Part shown: piece after piece, positions 51,311 to 59,659 of the stretch
Numbering within the stretch: position 1 is the first letter of the stretch
Layout: each line of letters starts with the position of its first letter
Source: Cytobacillus oceanisediminis 2691
GTDB taxonomy: Bacteria > Bacillota > Bacilli > Bacillales > Cytobacillaceae
Direction: 5' to 3'
DNA: 64,000 nucleotides
Assembly (NCBI RefSeq): GCF_000294775.2
Contig: NZ_CP015506.1
Span: 2,641,501 to 2,705,500 of the forward strand
Notes under the pieces: generated by a model
Told to the model about the DNA's origin: nothing
The model's database searches: none
What the model saw: the letters and a program-made list of their open reading frames with translations, nothing else
Position numbers and translations under genes: made by a program

Positions 51311-51436
51311 TTCTTTTGGACTTTGTCCAAAATGTTTTGTATATCCTGAGGGTTGACGCTGGTTGCTATTGCTTTAACCAGAGATACGCCATTCAGCTCA
51401 TTAAGGCTTCCCTTAGGCTGGTTTTTGCATAAAAAA

Positions 51437-51450
51437 CACCCCCGGCATGC
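51437..51450 (-). terminator. Distal arm and T-tract of the terminator split by the IS
   Basis: GCATGCCGGGGGTG on the minus strand is followed by TTTTTT (51436-51431). It pairs with the arm at 52735-52750, from which it is now separated by the IS. Confidence 0.75.
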
Positions 51451-51488
51451 ACATAACCCTGTCAAGTAGACATTGAAAAAAGAGTATA

Positions 51489-52358
51489 CTAAGCTGCGGC
51501 CTTTTCTCGATATTCTATCGGGGAAAGGTCGTTTAATTTACTTTGAAAACGGTCTTGATTGTAAAAATGTATATAATCCTGAATTGCTACGTAAGCTTCT
51601 TCCATTGTTTTGGGACGTACTAAATAAACTTTCTCCGTCTTTAAATGAGAAAAGAAACACTCTATACAAGCATTATCATGACAGTTTCCTCTTCTTGAAT
51701 GGCTGCCTATAACTTGGAGGTCCTCCTTCACTTGTTTTTCGTATGCTTTGGTTGTATATTGAAACCCCTGATCTGAGTGGATTAAAGCATTTTTTGCGAA
51801 CTGCTTGCCTTCTAGCTGTTTTATAGTATCTATGACTAACTTAAGATCGTTCCTTTCAGATAACTGCCATGAAACAATTTCATTGTTATATAAGTCTAAA
51901 ACAGCTGACAGATAGACAAACTCATCCCCAACTCGGATGTAAGTAATATCTGTGACGAGTTTTTCATACGGTTTTTCAGCAAAGAACTCCCGATTTAAGA
52001 CATTGGGAAATAAAACGGATCCTTTTCGTCCATAGAATGGACGTTTCTTGCGAATGACAGAACGAATACCTAATTCCCTCATTAATCTTCTGACCCGTTT
52101 ATGATTAGCTACAATTCCCTCCCGGGAAAGAGCCCTTGTCATTCGTTTATATCCGTAGTAAGGATGCATTTTGTGGATGGCTAAGATATGCTCTTTTACT
52201 AAAATATTCTCCTCAAGACGGATTCTTCGTATAGGATTTGTATTGCGCCACTTGTAATATCCTGCTTTTGAAACTTCCCCAATTTTCAGTAGCCACGCAA
52301 GGGGATACTTTTCCCTTAAATTATCAATAATTTGAAATCGATCTGCTTTTAGGACCAT
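51489..52358 (-). CDS. IS3 transposase OrfB (integrase domain)
   Basis: This encodes 289 residues with the rve integrase core. DDE residues are in LVTDITYI (Asp), LIHSDQGFQY (Asp) and DNACIECFFSHLK (Glu, 35 residues on). An HTH_21 region precedes, with HPYYGYKRMTRALSREG. It is expressed as a fusion with OrfA by -1 frameshifting at the AAAAAAG heptamer (52391-52385), which joins the frames exactly. Confidence 0.95.
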   Translation of the reverse strand: MVLKADRFQIIDNLREKYPLAWLLKIGEVSKAGYYKWRNTNPIRRIRLEENILVKEHILAIHKMHPYYGYKRMTRALSREGIVANHKRVRRLMRELGIRSVIRKKRPFYGRKGSVLFPNVLNREFFAEKPYEKLVTDITYIRVGDEFVYLSAVLDLYNNEIVSWQLSERNDLKLVIDTIKQLEGKQFAKNALIHSDQGFQYTTKAYEKQVKEDLQVIGSHSRRGNCHDNACIECFFSHLKTEKVYLVRPKTMEEAYVAIQDYIHFYNQDRFQSKLNDLSPIEYREKAAA

Positions 52359-52651
52359 TCCTTCCCATGTAGATTTGGATTGCGCTTTTTTAAGTATTCC
52401 ACCTGCGCTTTCAGATAGGCATTCTCTTCTTCCAAATTATTAAAGTTTTTCTTATTCCAATGCCCACGCTGGTCATCAAATGATTCTCCGTTTCGTACTT
52501 TTTTAACCCAATTTGCAATTTGGGCATCACTTTTAATACCAAAATGTTCTCGAAGCTGTTTATAAGACCATTTCTCCTCCAACTTCAAACGAACAACTTC
52601 TCGCTTAAACCCCTCTGTATAGGTTTTAAAGGTTTGTCCTTTTTTGGCCAT
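52349..52651 (-). CDS. IS3 transposase OrfA (helix-turn-helix)
   Basis: This encodes 100 residues with the IS3 OrfA helix-turn-helix (LKLEEKWSYKQLREHFGIKS) and a C-terminal leucine-zipper-like helix (LEEENAYLKAQVEYLKK). It overlaps OrfB by ten bases in another frame. A slippery A-AAA-AAG lies in the EYLKK codons. Confidence 0.93.
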   Translation of the reverse strand: MAKKGQTFKTYTEGFKREVVRLKLEEKWSYKQLREHFGIKSDAQIANWVKKVRNGESFDDQRGHWNKKNFNNLEEENAYLKAQVEYLKKRNPNLHGKEWS

Positions 52652-52734
52652 AGAAAAAACCCCTCCAAGTAGACTAGTAAGAACATCATATCATGTTCTC
52701 TTTTTTTACTGTCTACCTGAAGGGGATAATAACA

Positions 52735-52750
52735 GCAATGGCCGGAGGTG
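52735..52750 (-). terminator. Proximal arm of the terminator split by the IS
   Basis: CACCTCCGGCCATTGC, eight bases after the peptidase stop, pairs with 51450-51437 over 14 base pairs with two bulges. Removing the IS and one ATAA restores a compact hairpin with a seven- to eight-base loop followed by TTTTTT. Confidence 0.75.
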
Positions 52751-52758
52751 AATCACTT

Positions 52759-53823
52759 TTACTCATCAGCTTCTTCACTTTGTCTTGTTGTCTGTTCAGG
52801 CAAAGTATCCCAGAAGCTTGTGTCAGCAGAATTGATTGAACCATCTGCTATGGCTTTTACTGCCGCATCGAGTGTCGTGATTGTTTGCTTGATGAGATAA
52901 CCGTTGCTCTTTTGTCCAAGGGCATAAGGCTCATAGTTGTGGTCGGACATTCCGCGCATTTCAAAAAGCAGGGTAGAAATGTCGTAACGGACAGCAGCCC
53001 CGTTTCGGCCAATGTTTTCACCTGTTCCGCCGACATATTTTCCAATATGGCCCCAGCCTGTATGGTGAAGTGCATTAAACACTACTGAACCCAGCTTTTT
53101 GGATTTTTCAAGAACCTCAGGTTTTACGTTGCTGTTAGTTGGATAAAGAATGGATCCCGATACCAGCTTTCCTTCTGTTTCACTTAAGGTACCCTGATGA
53201 TGAAGATCGATCATGTAATCAATTTTGTATTTTTGGAACACGTTTTCATGGAGTACACGTGCCTCAGGCTCCATTTCGCTTGTCTCTTTATCATGTTCCC
53301 GGTTCAAGTCCACACGATTTGCATTATAGCGGGTTAAATGGCGATCGCCATCGGCAAGATAATCGTCAAGTGAGAAGTTCACATCTCCCATTGCTCCATC
53401 CGCGTTCAGCATAGGTATCACAAGAATATTGACATCTTTAAGGACTCCGCCTGACTTGCCGGTGCCAAGGTGCTTAATAAACTCCAACGCTCCTTCAGTT
53501 GTCAGCTGCTCATTCCCGTGCTGCTGAGTCAGAAAAAGAATGGTCGGATTTTCAGGATTGGATATGTATTTTGCCATGTAAATATCACGGCCCTTTACTG
53601 TCTGGCCGATTACTTCAAGCTGCATGGCCTCCTGCTTGGCATCCTGCGTCTTCAAATATTCTGTTAAACTATCATATGTATGCAGAATGGAAGTCTGAAT
53701 GGATCCATTGCCTGCGCCTGGACCATTTCCAACGGCACCTGCAGGCATCCCCACTGCTGTAACTGCACCTAAAGCCATTAAACCGGATAGTGATACAGAA
53801 AGAACTTTTTTCTTCAAAGTCAT
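52759..53823 (-). CDS. Secreted M14 zinc carboxypeptidase
   Basis: This encodes 354 residues with a signal peptide (to about Ala29). Zinc ligands are in QQHGNE (His-x2-Glu) and DLHHQGT (His). The arginine/substrate region is YNANRVDLNREHD, and the catalytic Glu is probably in LLFEMRG. It is a metallocarboxypeptidase-type exoenzyme for peptides or cell-wall peptides. The gene lies next to an IS that split its terminator, so read-through into the transposase genes is possible. From 53824 to 54048 nothing else is seen. Confidence 0.92.
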   Translation of the reverse strand: MTLKKKVLSVSLSGLMALGAVTAVGMPAGAVGNGPGAGNGSIQTSILHTYDSLTEYLKTQDAKQEAMQLEVIGQTVKGRDIYMAKYISNPENPTILFLTQQHGNEQLTTEGALEFIKHLGTGKSGGVLKDVNILVIPMLNADGAMGDVNFSLDDYLADGDRHLTRYNANRVDLNREHDKETSEMEPEARVLHENVFQKYKIDYMIDLHHQGTLSETEGKLVSGSILYPTNSNVKPEVLEKSKKLGSVVFNALHHTGWGHIGKYVGGTGENIGRNGAAVRYDISTLLFEMRGMSDHNYEPYALGQKSNGYLIKQTITTLDAAVKAIADGSINSADTSFWDTLPEQTTRQSEEADE

Positions 53824-54048
53824 AAATACATACCCCCAAATTAATAGTTATCTTTCACTATTAATTCTAGTGAACTAATTTAAGAGTGATAATAGAGTAT
53901 GATGCCTATTCTTTTGACAAATTTCGCATTCCGAAATAAGTATAAAATGAGGAGTTTACTAACAAATTATCGTGTAAAATTAATCCAAAATTACCATTTG
54001 AGAGACTAGATTACAAAAAATCCCTTTTTTTCAGGTGTAAAAAGAACT

Positions 54049-54079
54049 AAAAAGGACCGAACATAAAATGTCCGATCCT
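54049..54079 (-). terminator. Terminator of the oxidoreductase gene
   Basis: The stem AGGATCGGACAT/ATGTTCGGTCCT is followed by TTTTT on the minus strand. Confidence 0.9.
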
Positions 54080-54084
54080 TCGTT

Positions 54085-55071
54085 CTAATTCAGGTCTGCC
54101 GGGTAGACTACACCAATTTGCCTCCGAGCTTCTTCAATAATCTCCATTGTTATCATCGAGTTAGCGTAGGAGTTGATATCAGATTCAGTCTTTCCAGCCT
54201 GAACCAAACGGATGAATTCCTTAGTTTCGTAATACATAGAATCACTTAATTGGTCCTGAGTGAGGTCCTCCCTCTCTCCATTCCGATAATGCAATTCAAC
54301 CTTTTCAGGTGAACTTATTCTATCTATAACGATATTTCCCTCTTCCCCTTGAATTTCTGCAGGCAGACTGGAATCGGTTATTTTACTGTACATGATGACC
54401 GCATCCATGTCAGGGTATTTAAGGACCATGCTTCCTTCCCCGTCGACTCCAGATTCCAGCACATAGCCTGCTGCTTTAATCTCCACAGGTTTACCGAATA
54501 AAGCTACAAGCGGATACACACAGTAAATCCCGATGTCCATTAGTGAACCATTAGAAAAATCCGGATTGAATGCATTCAGCACAGTTCCCTGCCTGTATGC
54601 ATCATAACGTGAAGAGTATTGGCAATAGCTTGCAAAATACCTGCGCACCTGTCCGATTTTATGAAGATTTTCTTTTACAGCCAAAAAATTAGGCATAAAG
54701 GCAGACTTTAGGGCTTCCATGAGAAGAACATTGTTTTCCCTGGCAGCAGCTATCATATATTTAAGTTCCTTTGTATTTGAAGCAACCGGCTTTTCGCATA
54801 AGACATGAACATTATTTTTCATAAATAGGATGGACTGCTCAGCATGCAGGGAATTCGGGCTCGCAATATAGACCGCGTCGATTTCGCCGCTTGCGGCCAT
54901 CGTCTTTAAATCAGTAAAAGTCCTCTCCACACCGTACTTGGCTGCAAATTCTTTTGCTTTCTCTTCTGTTCGTGAATAAACAGCTGTCAGCTGAAAATCT
55001 TCAACCTGCAGTGCCGCTTTTAAAAATCTTTCTGTAATCCAATTAGTGCCTACTATACCGAAACGAACCAA
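54085..55071 (-). CDS. Gfo/Idh/MocA family oxidoreductase (YulF-like)
   Basis: This encodes 328 residues. N-terminal NAD(P)-binding RFGIVGTNWITERFL, then AVYIASPNSLHAEQ and the hallmark CEKPVASN. The C-terminal beta-sheet domain includes SLMDIGIYCVYPL. The family oxidises or reduces sugars and related polyols; B. subtilis YulF is the likely counterpart. TTG start after TGGAGGAATAGAA. Substrate unknown. It is a single gene. Confidence 0.88.
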   Translation of the reverse strand: MVRFGIVGTNWITERFLKAALQVEDFQLTAVYSRTEEKAKEFAAKYGVERTFTDLKTMAASGEIDAVYIASPNSLHAEQSILFMKNNVHVLCEKPVASNTKELKYMIAAARENNVLLMEALKSAFMPNFLAVKENLHKIGQVRRYFASYCQYSSRYDAYRQGTVLNAFNPDFSNGSLMDIGIYCVYPLVALFGKPVEIKAAGYVLESGVDGEGSMVLKYPDMDAVIMYSKITDSSLPAEIQGEEGNIVIDRISSPEKVELHYRNGEREDLTQDQLSDSMYYETKEFIRLVQAGKTESDINSYANSMITMEIIEEARRQIGVVYPADLN

Positions 55072-55167
55072 TTCTATTCCTCCATTTTTTTGTATAAGAT
55101 ATCTTCATATAATGAAGGACAATTTGCTAAAAATCAACCGTTTGCCATTCTTCCAGGCAAATAGTTT

Positions 55168-56001
55168 TCATCGGTGTCCAGCCTCGGTAAACTGGGATGC
55201 GGCTTTTACCCGTACCCAAGGACGCCCATTTTCCCAATCTACTGTTATTGGTACACGGAATGTTTCTTCAAGGAGCGAATCTGTCAGCGTGTCTCTTTTT
55301 TTGCCTTGTGAAATGACGTTTCCTTTCTTCAGCAGCATGGCATGGGTTATCGAAGGAACAATTTCCTCGATATGATGGGTAACATAAATTATTGTGGGAC
55401 CATCTTGATGAGCAGCCATTTTCTCAATCGAGCGAAGCAATTCTTCCTGCGAATAGATATCAAGCCCATTGCATGGTTCATCGAGAATAAGCAGCCTTGG
55501 TGAAGCCATTAAGGCTCTTGCAATCATGGCTTTTCGTTTTTCACCCTGTGAGAGGGATGTGAGGTTTTGATCCTGGACATGGCTAATATTGAACTGATGC
55601 ATTAAGTCCTTTGCTTTTTCCAGGTCCTGCAGTGTTATTTCTTGATAAAGGCCTATAGAGGCAAATCTCCCGCTCAAGACAATTTCCAGGGCAGTTTCTG
55701 ATGGACGGAATTGAAATTTATCGTCCAGGGATGTGCTAACCCAGCCGATGGATTTTCTAAGCTCCGGTATATTTGTCTTGCCATAAAGATTTCCTAATAC
55801 TGAAACTTGCCCGCCATTTGGCCACAGATAGCCGGTAATCATCTTCAGAATCGTTGTTTTCCCTGATCCATTCAAGCCTAATAAGGCCCAATGTTCTCCT
55901 TTTCTGACATGCCATGAAACTTTGTTCAGTATCTGCTTTCCGTTTCTTTTCCAGCTTATCTCATCCAGTGAAATAATATTGCTGCTCTTCACATAACTCA
56001 T
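55168..56001 (-). CDS. ABC transporter ATP-binding protein (YlmA-like)
   Basis: This encodes 277 residues. Walker A GLNGSGKTTI, signature LTSLSQGEKRK and Walker B LLILDEPCNGLD are all present. No permease gene lies beside it. The orphan arrangement is like B. subtilis YlmA and E. coli ModF-type ATPases, which may not be linked to transport. AAGGAGGATATGA precedes the ATG. Confidence 0.88.
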   Translation of the reverse strand: MSYVKSSNIISLDEISWKRNGKQILNKVSWHVRKGEHWALLGLNGSGKTTILKMITGYLWPNGGQVSVLGNLYGKTNIPELRKSIGWVSTSLDDKFQFRPSETALEIVLSGRFASIGLYQEITLQDLEKAKDLMHQFNISHVQDQNLTSLSQGEKRKAMIARALMASPRLLILDEPCNGLDIYSQEELLRSIEKMAAHQDGPTIIYVTHHIEEIVPSITHAMLLKKGNVISQGKKRDTLTDSLLEETFRVPITVDWENGRPWVRVKAASQFTEAGHR

Positions 56002-56122
56002 TCATATCCTCCTTATCCTTTTATAACGGCCCAAAAACCTTAAAACTAAATAGAGCTGAAGACAGTAAAGACTTCCATAGCACCTGCTGGAAATCCTGTG
56101 TCTCAGCTCATCCTTTTAAAAA

Positions 56123-56665
56123 TTACTTATTTTCTGCATCAATCATCCCGGAAGCAATACCAGCCCGGCGAAACTTTACAGCGTTTTTTTGATAAAATTC
56201 TGCCCCTGCTATGATACGCTCCTGCAGTTCCTCCTTCACCGGCTTTAAGGCTTTCGCAGGAACACCTGCTGCAAGGATGTTTTTCTCAATCACTTTATTT
56301 TCCCCTACTACTGCTCCTGCCGCAATGACTGCACCATTCTTAATGATGGCACCGTTAAGTATAATCGCTCCCATGCCGATCAGGGCACCATCTTCAATGG
56401 TACATCCATGAATCACACAATTATGGCCGATTGTGACATTCTGTCCAATGCTCACAGGGTAACCTTCATCGACATGAATCATCGTTCCCTCCTGAATATT
56501 GGTGCCCCTTCCGATTCTGATGGAATCATTGTCCCCGCGCAGGACAGAATTGAACCAAACGGACACATCAGCCTCCAGTTTTACATTGCCGATAATATAG
56601 GTGTTAGGTGCCAAATAGACGGTTTCATGAACGTCTGGCTTCAGTCCTTCAAAATCTAAGATCAA
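56123..56665 (-). CDS. Gamma-carbonic anhydrase-like hexapeptide protein (YtoA/CaiE/PaaY type)
   Basis: This encodes 180 residues of left-handed beta-helix (DVSVWFNSVLRGDNDSIRIG, then the putative metal His in MIHVDEG and IGHNCVIHGCTIE). It is TTG-started after GGAGG, 18 bases beyond tctA, so it belongs to the same operon. Relatives are CaiE of the carnitine operon, the PaaY thioesterase and YtoA. With CaiB- and CaiD-like genes upstream, a CoA-ester housekeeping role (for example thioesterase) is a fair inference. Confidence 0.85.
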   Translation of the reverse strand: MILDFEGLKPDVHETVYLAPNTYIIGNVKLEADVSVWFNSVLRGDNDSIRIGRGTNIQEGTMIHVDEGYPVSIGQNVTIGHNCVIHGCTIEDGALIGMGAIILNGAIIKNGAVIAAGAVVGENKVIEKNILAAGVPAKALKPVKEELQERIIAGAEFYQKNAVKFRRAGIASGMIDAENK

Positions 56666-56683
56666 TTCCGGAACGCCTCCTTC

Positions 56684-58195
56684 TTATGAAGCTACAGTTT
56701 GAGCTGAATCGCTCGCATTGTTTTTGCGCTTCTTAATCCACTTATTAATGAATGGATACAATATACTGATGATGGATAATACAATGAAGGTTAAGGCAAT
56801 CGGCCTTGTGAAGAAGATGGAAATATCATTGTTCGACATCTGCATGGCCCTTCTGAACTGTTCTTCAGCAATGGGACCGAGCACAACGCCAAGCACGATA
56901 GGTGCCAGCGGAAATTTGGCATTTTCCAGATAGTAGCCGATAATTCCGAATACCAGCATCATAGCCACATCAAAAATCGAATTCCTGACTGCGAAAGTGC
57001 CAACAATACAAAAGAGAACGATAAGTGGTCCAATGATTGTGTAGGGCACTTGCAAAATTTTAGAGAATACCGAAATAAACGGCTTGGCAATGACTAAAAT
57101 CAGCAAGTTGGCAACAAGAAGACCCATCAGGATGGTATAAATGAGCGAACCCTGTGTGGTAAACATCAAAGGCCCCGGCTGGATTCCATGCAGAATAAAG
57201 GCGCCAAGCAGTATGGCGGTTGTGGCGCTTCCCGGAATTCCCAGGGAAAGCAAAGGAACCATGGCACCCATTGCTGCTGCATTATTGGCAGACTCTGGTG
57301 CAGCTACCCCTTCTGGAATTCCAGTTCCAAATTCCTTTGATCTTTTTGACCACCTGGCAGCTTCACTGTAGCTGAGCATGGCTGCAGTAGTTGCACCTAT
57401 TCCCGGAAGGATTCCAATAAATACACCTAATAAGGAGGAACGTCCAATGACCCCAGAAATTCGTTTCATGACATTCCAGTTTGGAAGTTCGGAACTCACT
57501 TTTTGCTTTGCATTCACCTTGTGGACCTGCTGAACTCTTCTCAGCACCTCTGATATAGCGAATAATCCAATCAGAACAGGAATGAAGTCAATACCCGACA
57601 TTAACTGGCCTGAACCGAATGTAAATCTTGGCACACCAGTCATTGTATCGATGCCAATAGTGGCAATAAACAAACCGAAGGAAACACCAATGAATCCTTT
57701 AACCAGGTTGCCTGCACTCAAGGAAGCTACTACCGTCAGACCCATTAGAGCAAGCGCAAAATACTCCGGGGACGAAAATCTAAGCGCAAAAGAGGCGAGA
57801 AGCGGCGTCAAAAAGATTAATACCAGCGTTCCAAAAACACCCCCTGTGGCGGAACTGAAGATGGAAATGCCGAGGGCTTTCCCCCCTTCACCCTTCTTCG
57901 CCATGGGATACCCGTCGAAAACGGTTGCTACCGCTTCAGGTGTGCCTGGGGTTCTAAACAGAATAGCGCTTATAGACCCTGAAAAAACAGATGTGGCATA
58001 AATGGAGGTCAGCAGCAAAAATGCTGCAGCCGGATCCATTGCATAACTGACAGGAAGAAGAATAATGACCAGCATGGTTCCGCTTATACCCGGTATCCCT
58101 CCTCCAATGAAACCAAGCAGGACACCGACCATAAGAATGAAAAAATTAAAAGGCTGAAAAAGATTCCCAAAACCGCCTAAAAGTCCTTCTATCAT
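56684..58195 (-). CDS. tctA: Tripartite tricarboxylate transporter, large membrane subunit TctA
   Basis: This encodes 503 residues with twelve or so membrane helices. TctA signatures include GGGIPGISGTMLVIILLPVS in the first part, FRTPGTPEAVATVFDGYP, and GIPEGVAAPESANNAAAMGAMVPLLSLGIPGS in the second half. It carries sodium-coupled uptake with TctB and TctC. ATG 58195 is placed after AGAGGTGA; GTG 58204 is within that site. Confidence 0.93.
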   Translation of the reverse strand: MIEGLLGGFGNLFQPFNFFILMVGVLLGFIGGGIPGISGTMLVIILLPVSYAMDPAAAFLLLTSIYATSVFSGSISAILFRTPGTPEAVATVFDGYPMAKKGEGGKALGISIFSSATGGVFGTLVLIFLTPLLASFALRFSSPEYFALALMGLTVVASLSAGNLVKGFIGVSFGLFIATIGIDTMTGVPRFTFGSGQLMSGIDFIPVLIGLFAISEVLRRVQQVHKVNAKQKVSSELPNWNVMKRISGVIGRSSLLGVFIGILPGIGATTAAMLSYSEAARWSKRSKEFGTGIPEGVAAPESANNAAAMGAMVPLLSLGIPGSATTAILLGAFILHGIQPGPLMFTTQGSLIYTILMGLLVANLLILVIAKPFISVFSKILQVPYTIIGPLIVLFCIVGTFAVRNSIFDVAMMLVFGIIGYYLENAKFPLAPIVLGVVLGPIAEEQFRRAMQMSNNDISIFFTRPIALTFIVLSIISILYPFINKWIKKRKNNASDSAQTVAS

Positions 58196-58225
58196 TAAGT
58201 TCACCTCTTTTATTAAAGTTGGCTA

Positions 58226-58732
58226 TTAATAAAACAGCAAGCTAAGTGAATAAAAAATCCCTGTTCCCCGCGGGAAAGGCAGATTCAATAAAATGGGAAA
58301 CAGCACGATAGAACCGGCAGTTGCCAGAATACCTGTCAGCAGAGCCCGAATATAGCTTTTCATACCGAACAAAAGCGCCATCACAAAAATCCCCAGAATC
58401 GTTGCAGCAATAAAACCAACATAGCCAAGAATAAAAATATAGGTGGCAAGAACTGCAAACAAGAGGAAGAACTTTTTCGGATGAACGAGCTGCTCCTCAT
58501 TATCTGCATCTGCTGAATCAATGTCATCTCCCTTTATATTCTCAACATTTTTCACCTTTAGAGCCCTCATCAGCAGGATAACTGATAGAATTAGCATCAG
58601 GATCATTAAAGCTGCCGGCCATGTTCCTGCAGAAATGAAATTCCCTGTCCTATTTTCCACCTGGAGTGACATAACCAGAAAAAAAGACGAAAAGACTATC
58701 ATGATAATCGAAAGATTTCGTTCCAGCTGCAT
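58226..58732 (-). CDS. tctB: Tripartite tricarboxylate transporter, small membrane subunit TctB
   Basis: This encodes 168 residues with four membrane helices in the TctB layout (N-terminal ISIIMIVFSSFFLVMSL-like helix, loop NFISAGTWPAALMILML, then two C-terminal helices). Between tctA and the enoyl-CoA hydratase gene, so it is normal for the family. The C-terminal part RGTGIFYSLSLLFY is usual. Confidence 0.88.
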   Translation of the reverse strand: MQLERNLSIIMIVFSSFFLVMSLQVENRTGNFISAGTWPAALMILMLILSVILLMRALKVKNVENIKGDDIDSADADNEEQLVHPKKFFLLFAVLATYIFILGYVGFIAATILGIFVMALLFGMKSYIRALLTGILATAGSIVLFPILLNLPFPRGTGIFYSLSLLFY

Positions 58733-58818
58733 CTCTTAGCCCCCCAAAATTCAGTAAGTTAATTGGAGGAGGCTGTGAGCCTCCCTGCCATTTTAATCAC
58801 ACTTTATTTCCTATCCAC

Positions 58819-59640
58819 TTAAGAATATTTAAAGTCAGGCTTCCGTTTTTCCAAAAATGAACGCACGCCTTCCCGATAATCCTCTGAAAGAAACGATTCA
58901 ATCACAAGCTCGGCTGTTTCAGGTGAATCTTCAATGGCCCCGGCAAGCACTTCATTAATGATTTTTTTTGAACCCCTGACTGACAGCTGAGCATTTCTGC
59001 AAATTAACTCTGCATATCTGACCGTTTCCTCTTTAATGGCTTCTGCAGGATATATCCGATCGATGAGACCAATCTGATACGCTTCCCGGGCATCCAGGAG
59101 CCTTCCTGTGTAAAGAATGTCCTTGGCTTTCGCCGGGCCGACAAGATCTACAACATTTTTGGTTCCCGGTGTATTGTATACTAGGCCAAGCTTTGCTGGA
59201 GTAATGCCGAAATTGCCCTGTTCATCAGAGAATCTAAAATCACAGGCAACCGCAATTTCACATCCGCCGCCAACACAAAAGCCCTGTATCATGGCAATCG
59301 TTGGCTTAGATGCATTCATGATTGACTTTTCTGCTATCATCGTAGCCTTGTTATACTTTTCAGCGCCTTCTGCTGTATACCTTAATGTCTTAAATTCGCT
59401 GATATCTGCGCCTGCCGAAAAAGCAGCAGATCCAGTCCCTTTAAAAATGATTACTTTTACATTGGCATCATTTTCGCATTCCTCAATAAGCTGCGGAATC
59501 CTTAACCAGATTTCATAACTGAGGGCATTCCTTTTATCCGGCCGGTTGAAGCATATGAATGCAATTTCTCCTTCAACCTGAAGATAAACCGGTTCACTGT
59601 ACGTCTTCTCCCTGCTGAATGCTTCCAGATTCTTAGACAT
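58819..59640 (-). CDS. Enoyl-CoA hydratase/isomerase family (CaiD-like)
   Basis: This encodes 273 residues of the crotonase fold. The oxyanion-hole segments are FSAGADISEF and GFCVGGGCEIAVACDFRF. One expected catalytic Glu lies in the DFRFSDEQGNFGITPAKLG region. It follows the CoA-transferase by 19 bases. In the carnitine operon CaiD hydrates crotonobetainyl-CoA. Here the acyl group is unknown. Confidence 0.9.
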   Translation of the reverse strand: MSKNLEAFSREKTYSEPVYLQVEGEIAFICFNRPDKRNALSYEIWLRIPQLIEECENDANVKVIIFKGTGSAAFSAGADISEFKTLRYTAEGAEKYNKATMIAEKSIMNASKPTIAMIQGFCVGGGCEIAVACDFRFSDEQGNFGITPAKLGLVYNTPGTKNVVDLVGPAKAKDILYTGRLLDAREAYQIGLIDRIYPAEAIKEETVRYAELICRNAQLSVRGSKKIINEVLAGAIEDSPETAELVIESFLSEDYREGVRSFLEKRKPDFKYS

Positions 59641-59659
59641 ATCACTAACGACCTTTCTG

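Larger units (their letters stand above)
51457..52725 (-). mobile_element. IS3-family insertion sequence (1269 bp)
   Basis: The ends are imperfect inverted repeats (CCCTGTCAAGTAGACATTG and CCCCTTCAGGTAGACAGTA, both continuing into AAAAAGAG). A 4-bp target duplication ATAA lies on each side (51453-51456 and 52726-52729). Two overlapping genes, orfA and orfB, are in the IS3 arrangement. All parts look intact, so it may still be active. It interrupts the loop of the terminator of the M14 peptidase gene. Confidence 0.93.

Noticed and set aside
51205..51465. 86-codon minus-strand frame downstream of the IS
   Set aside because: It starts at a TTG inside the IS and runs through the old peptidase terminator and one of the 104-bp repeats.
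51460..52722. Shorter IS boundaries starting at TGTCAAG
   Set aside because: They leave no target duplication; including the flanking CCC/GGG gives longer inverted repeats and a perfect ATAA duplication.
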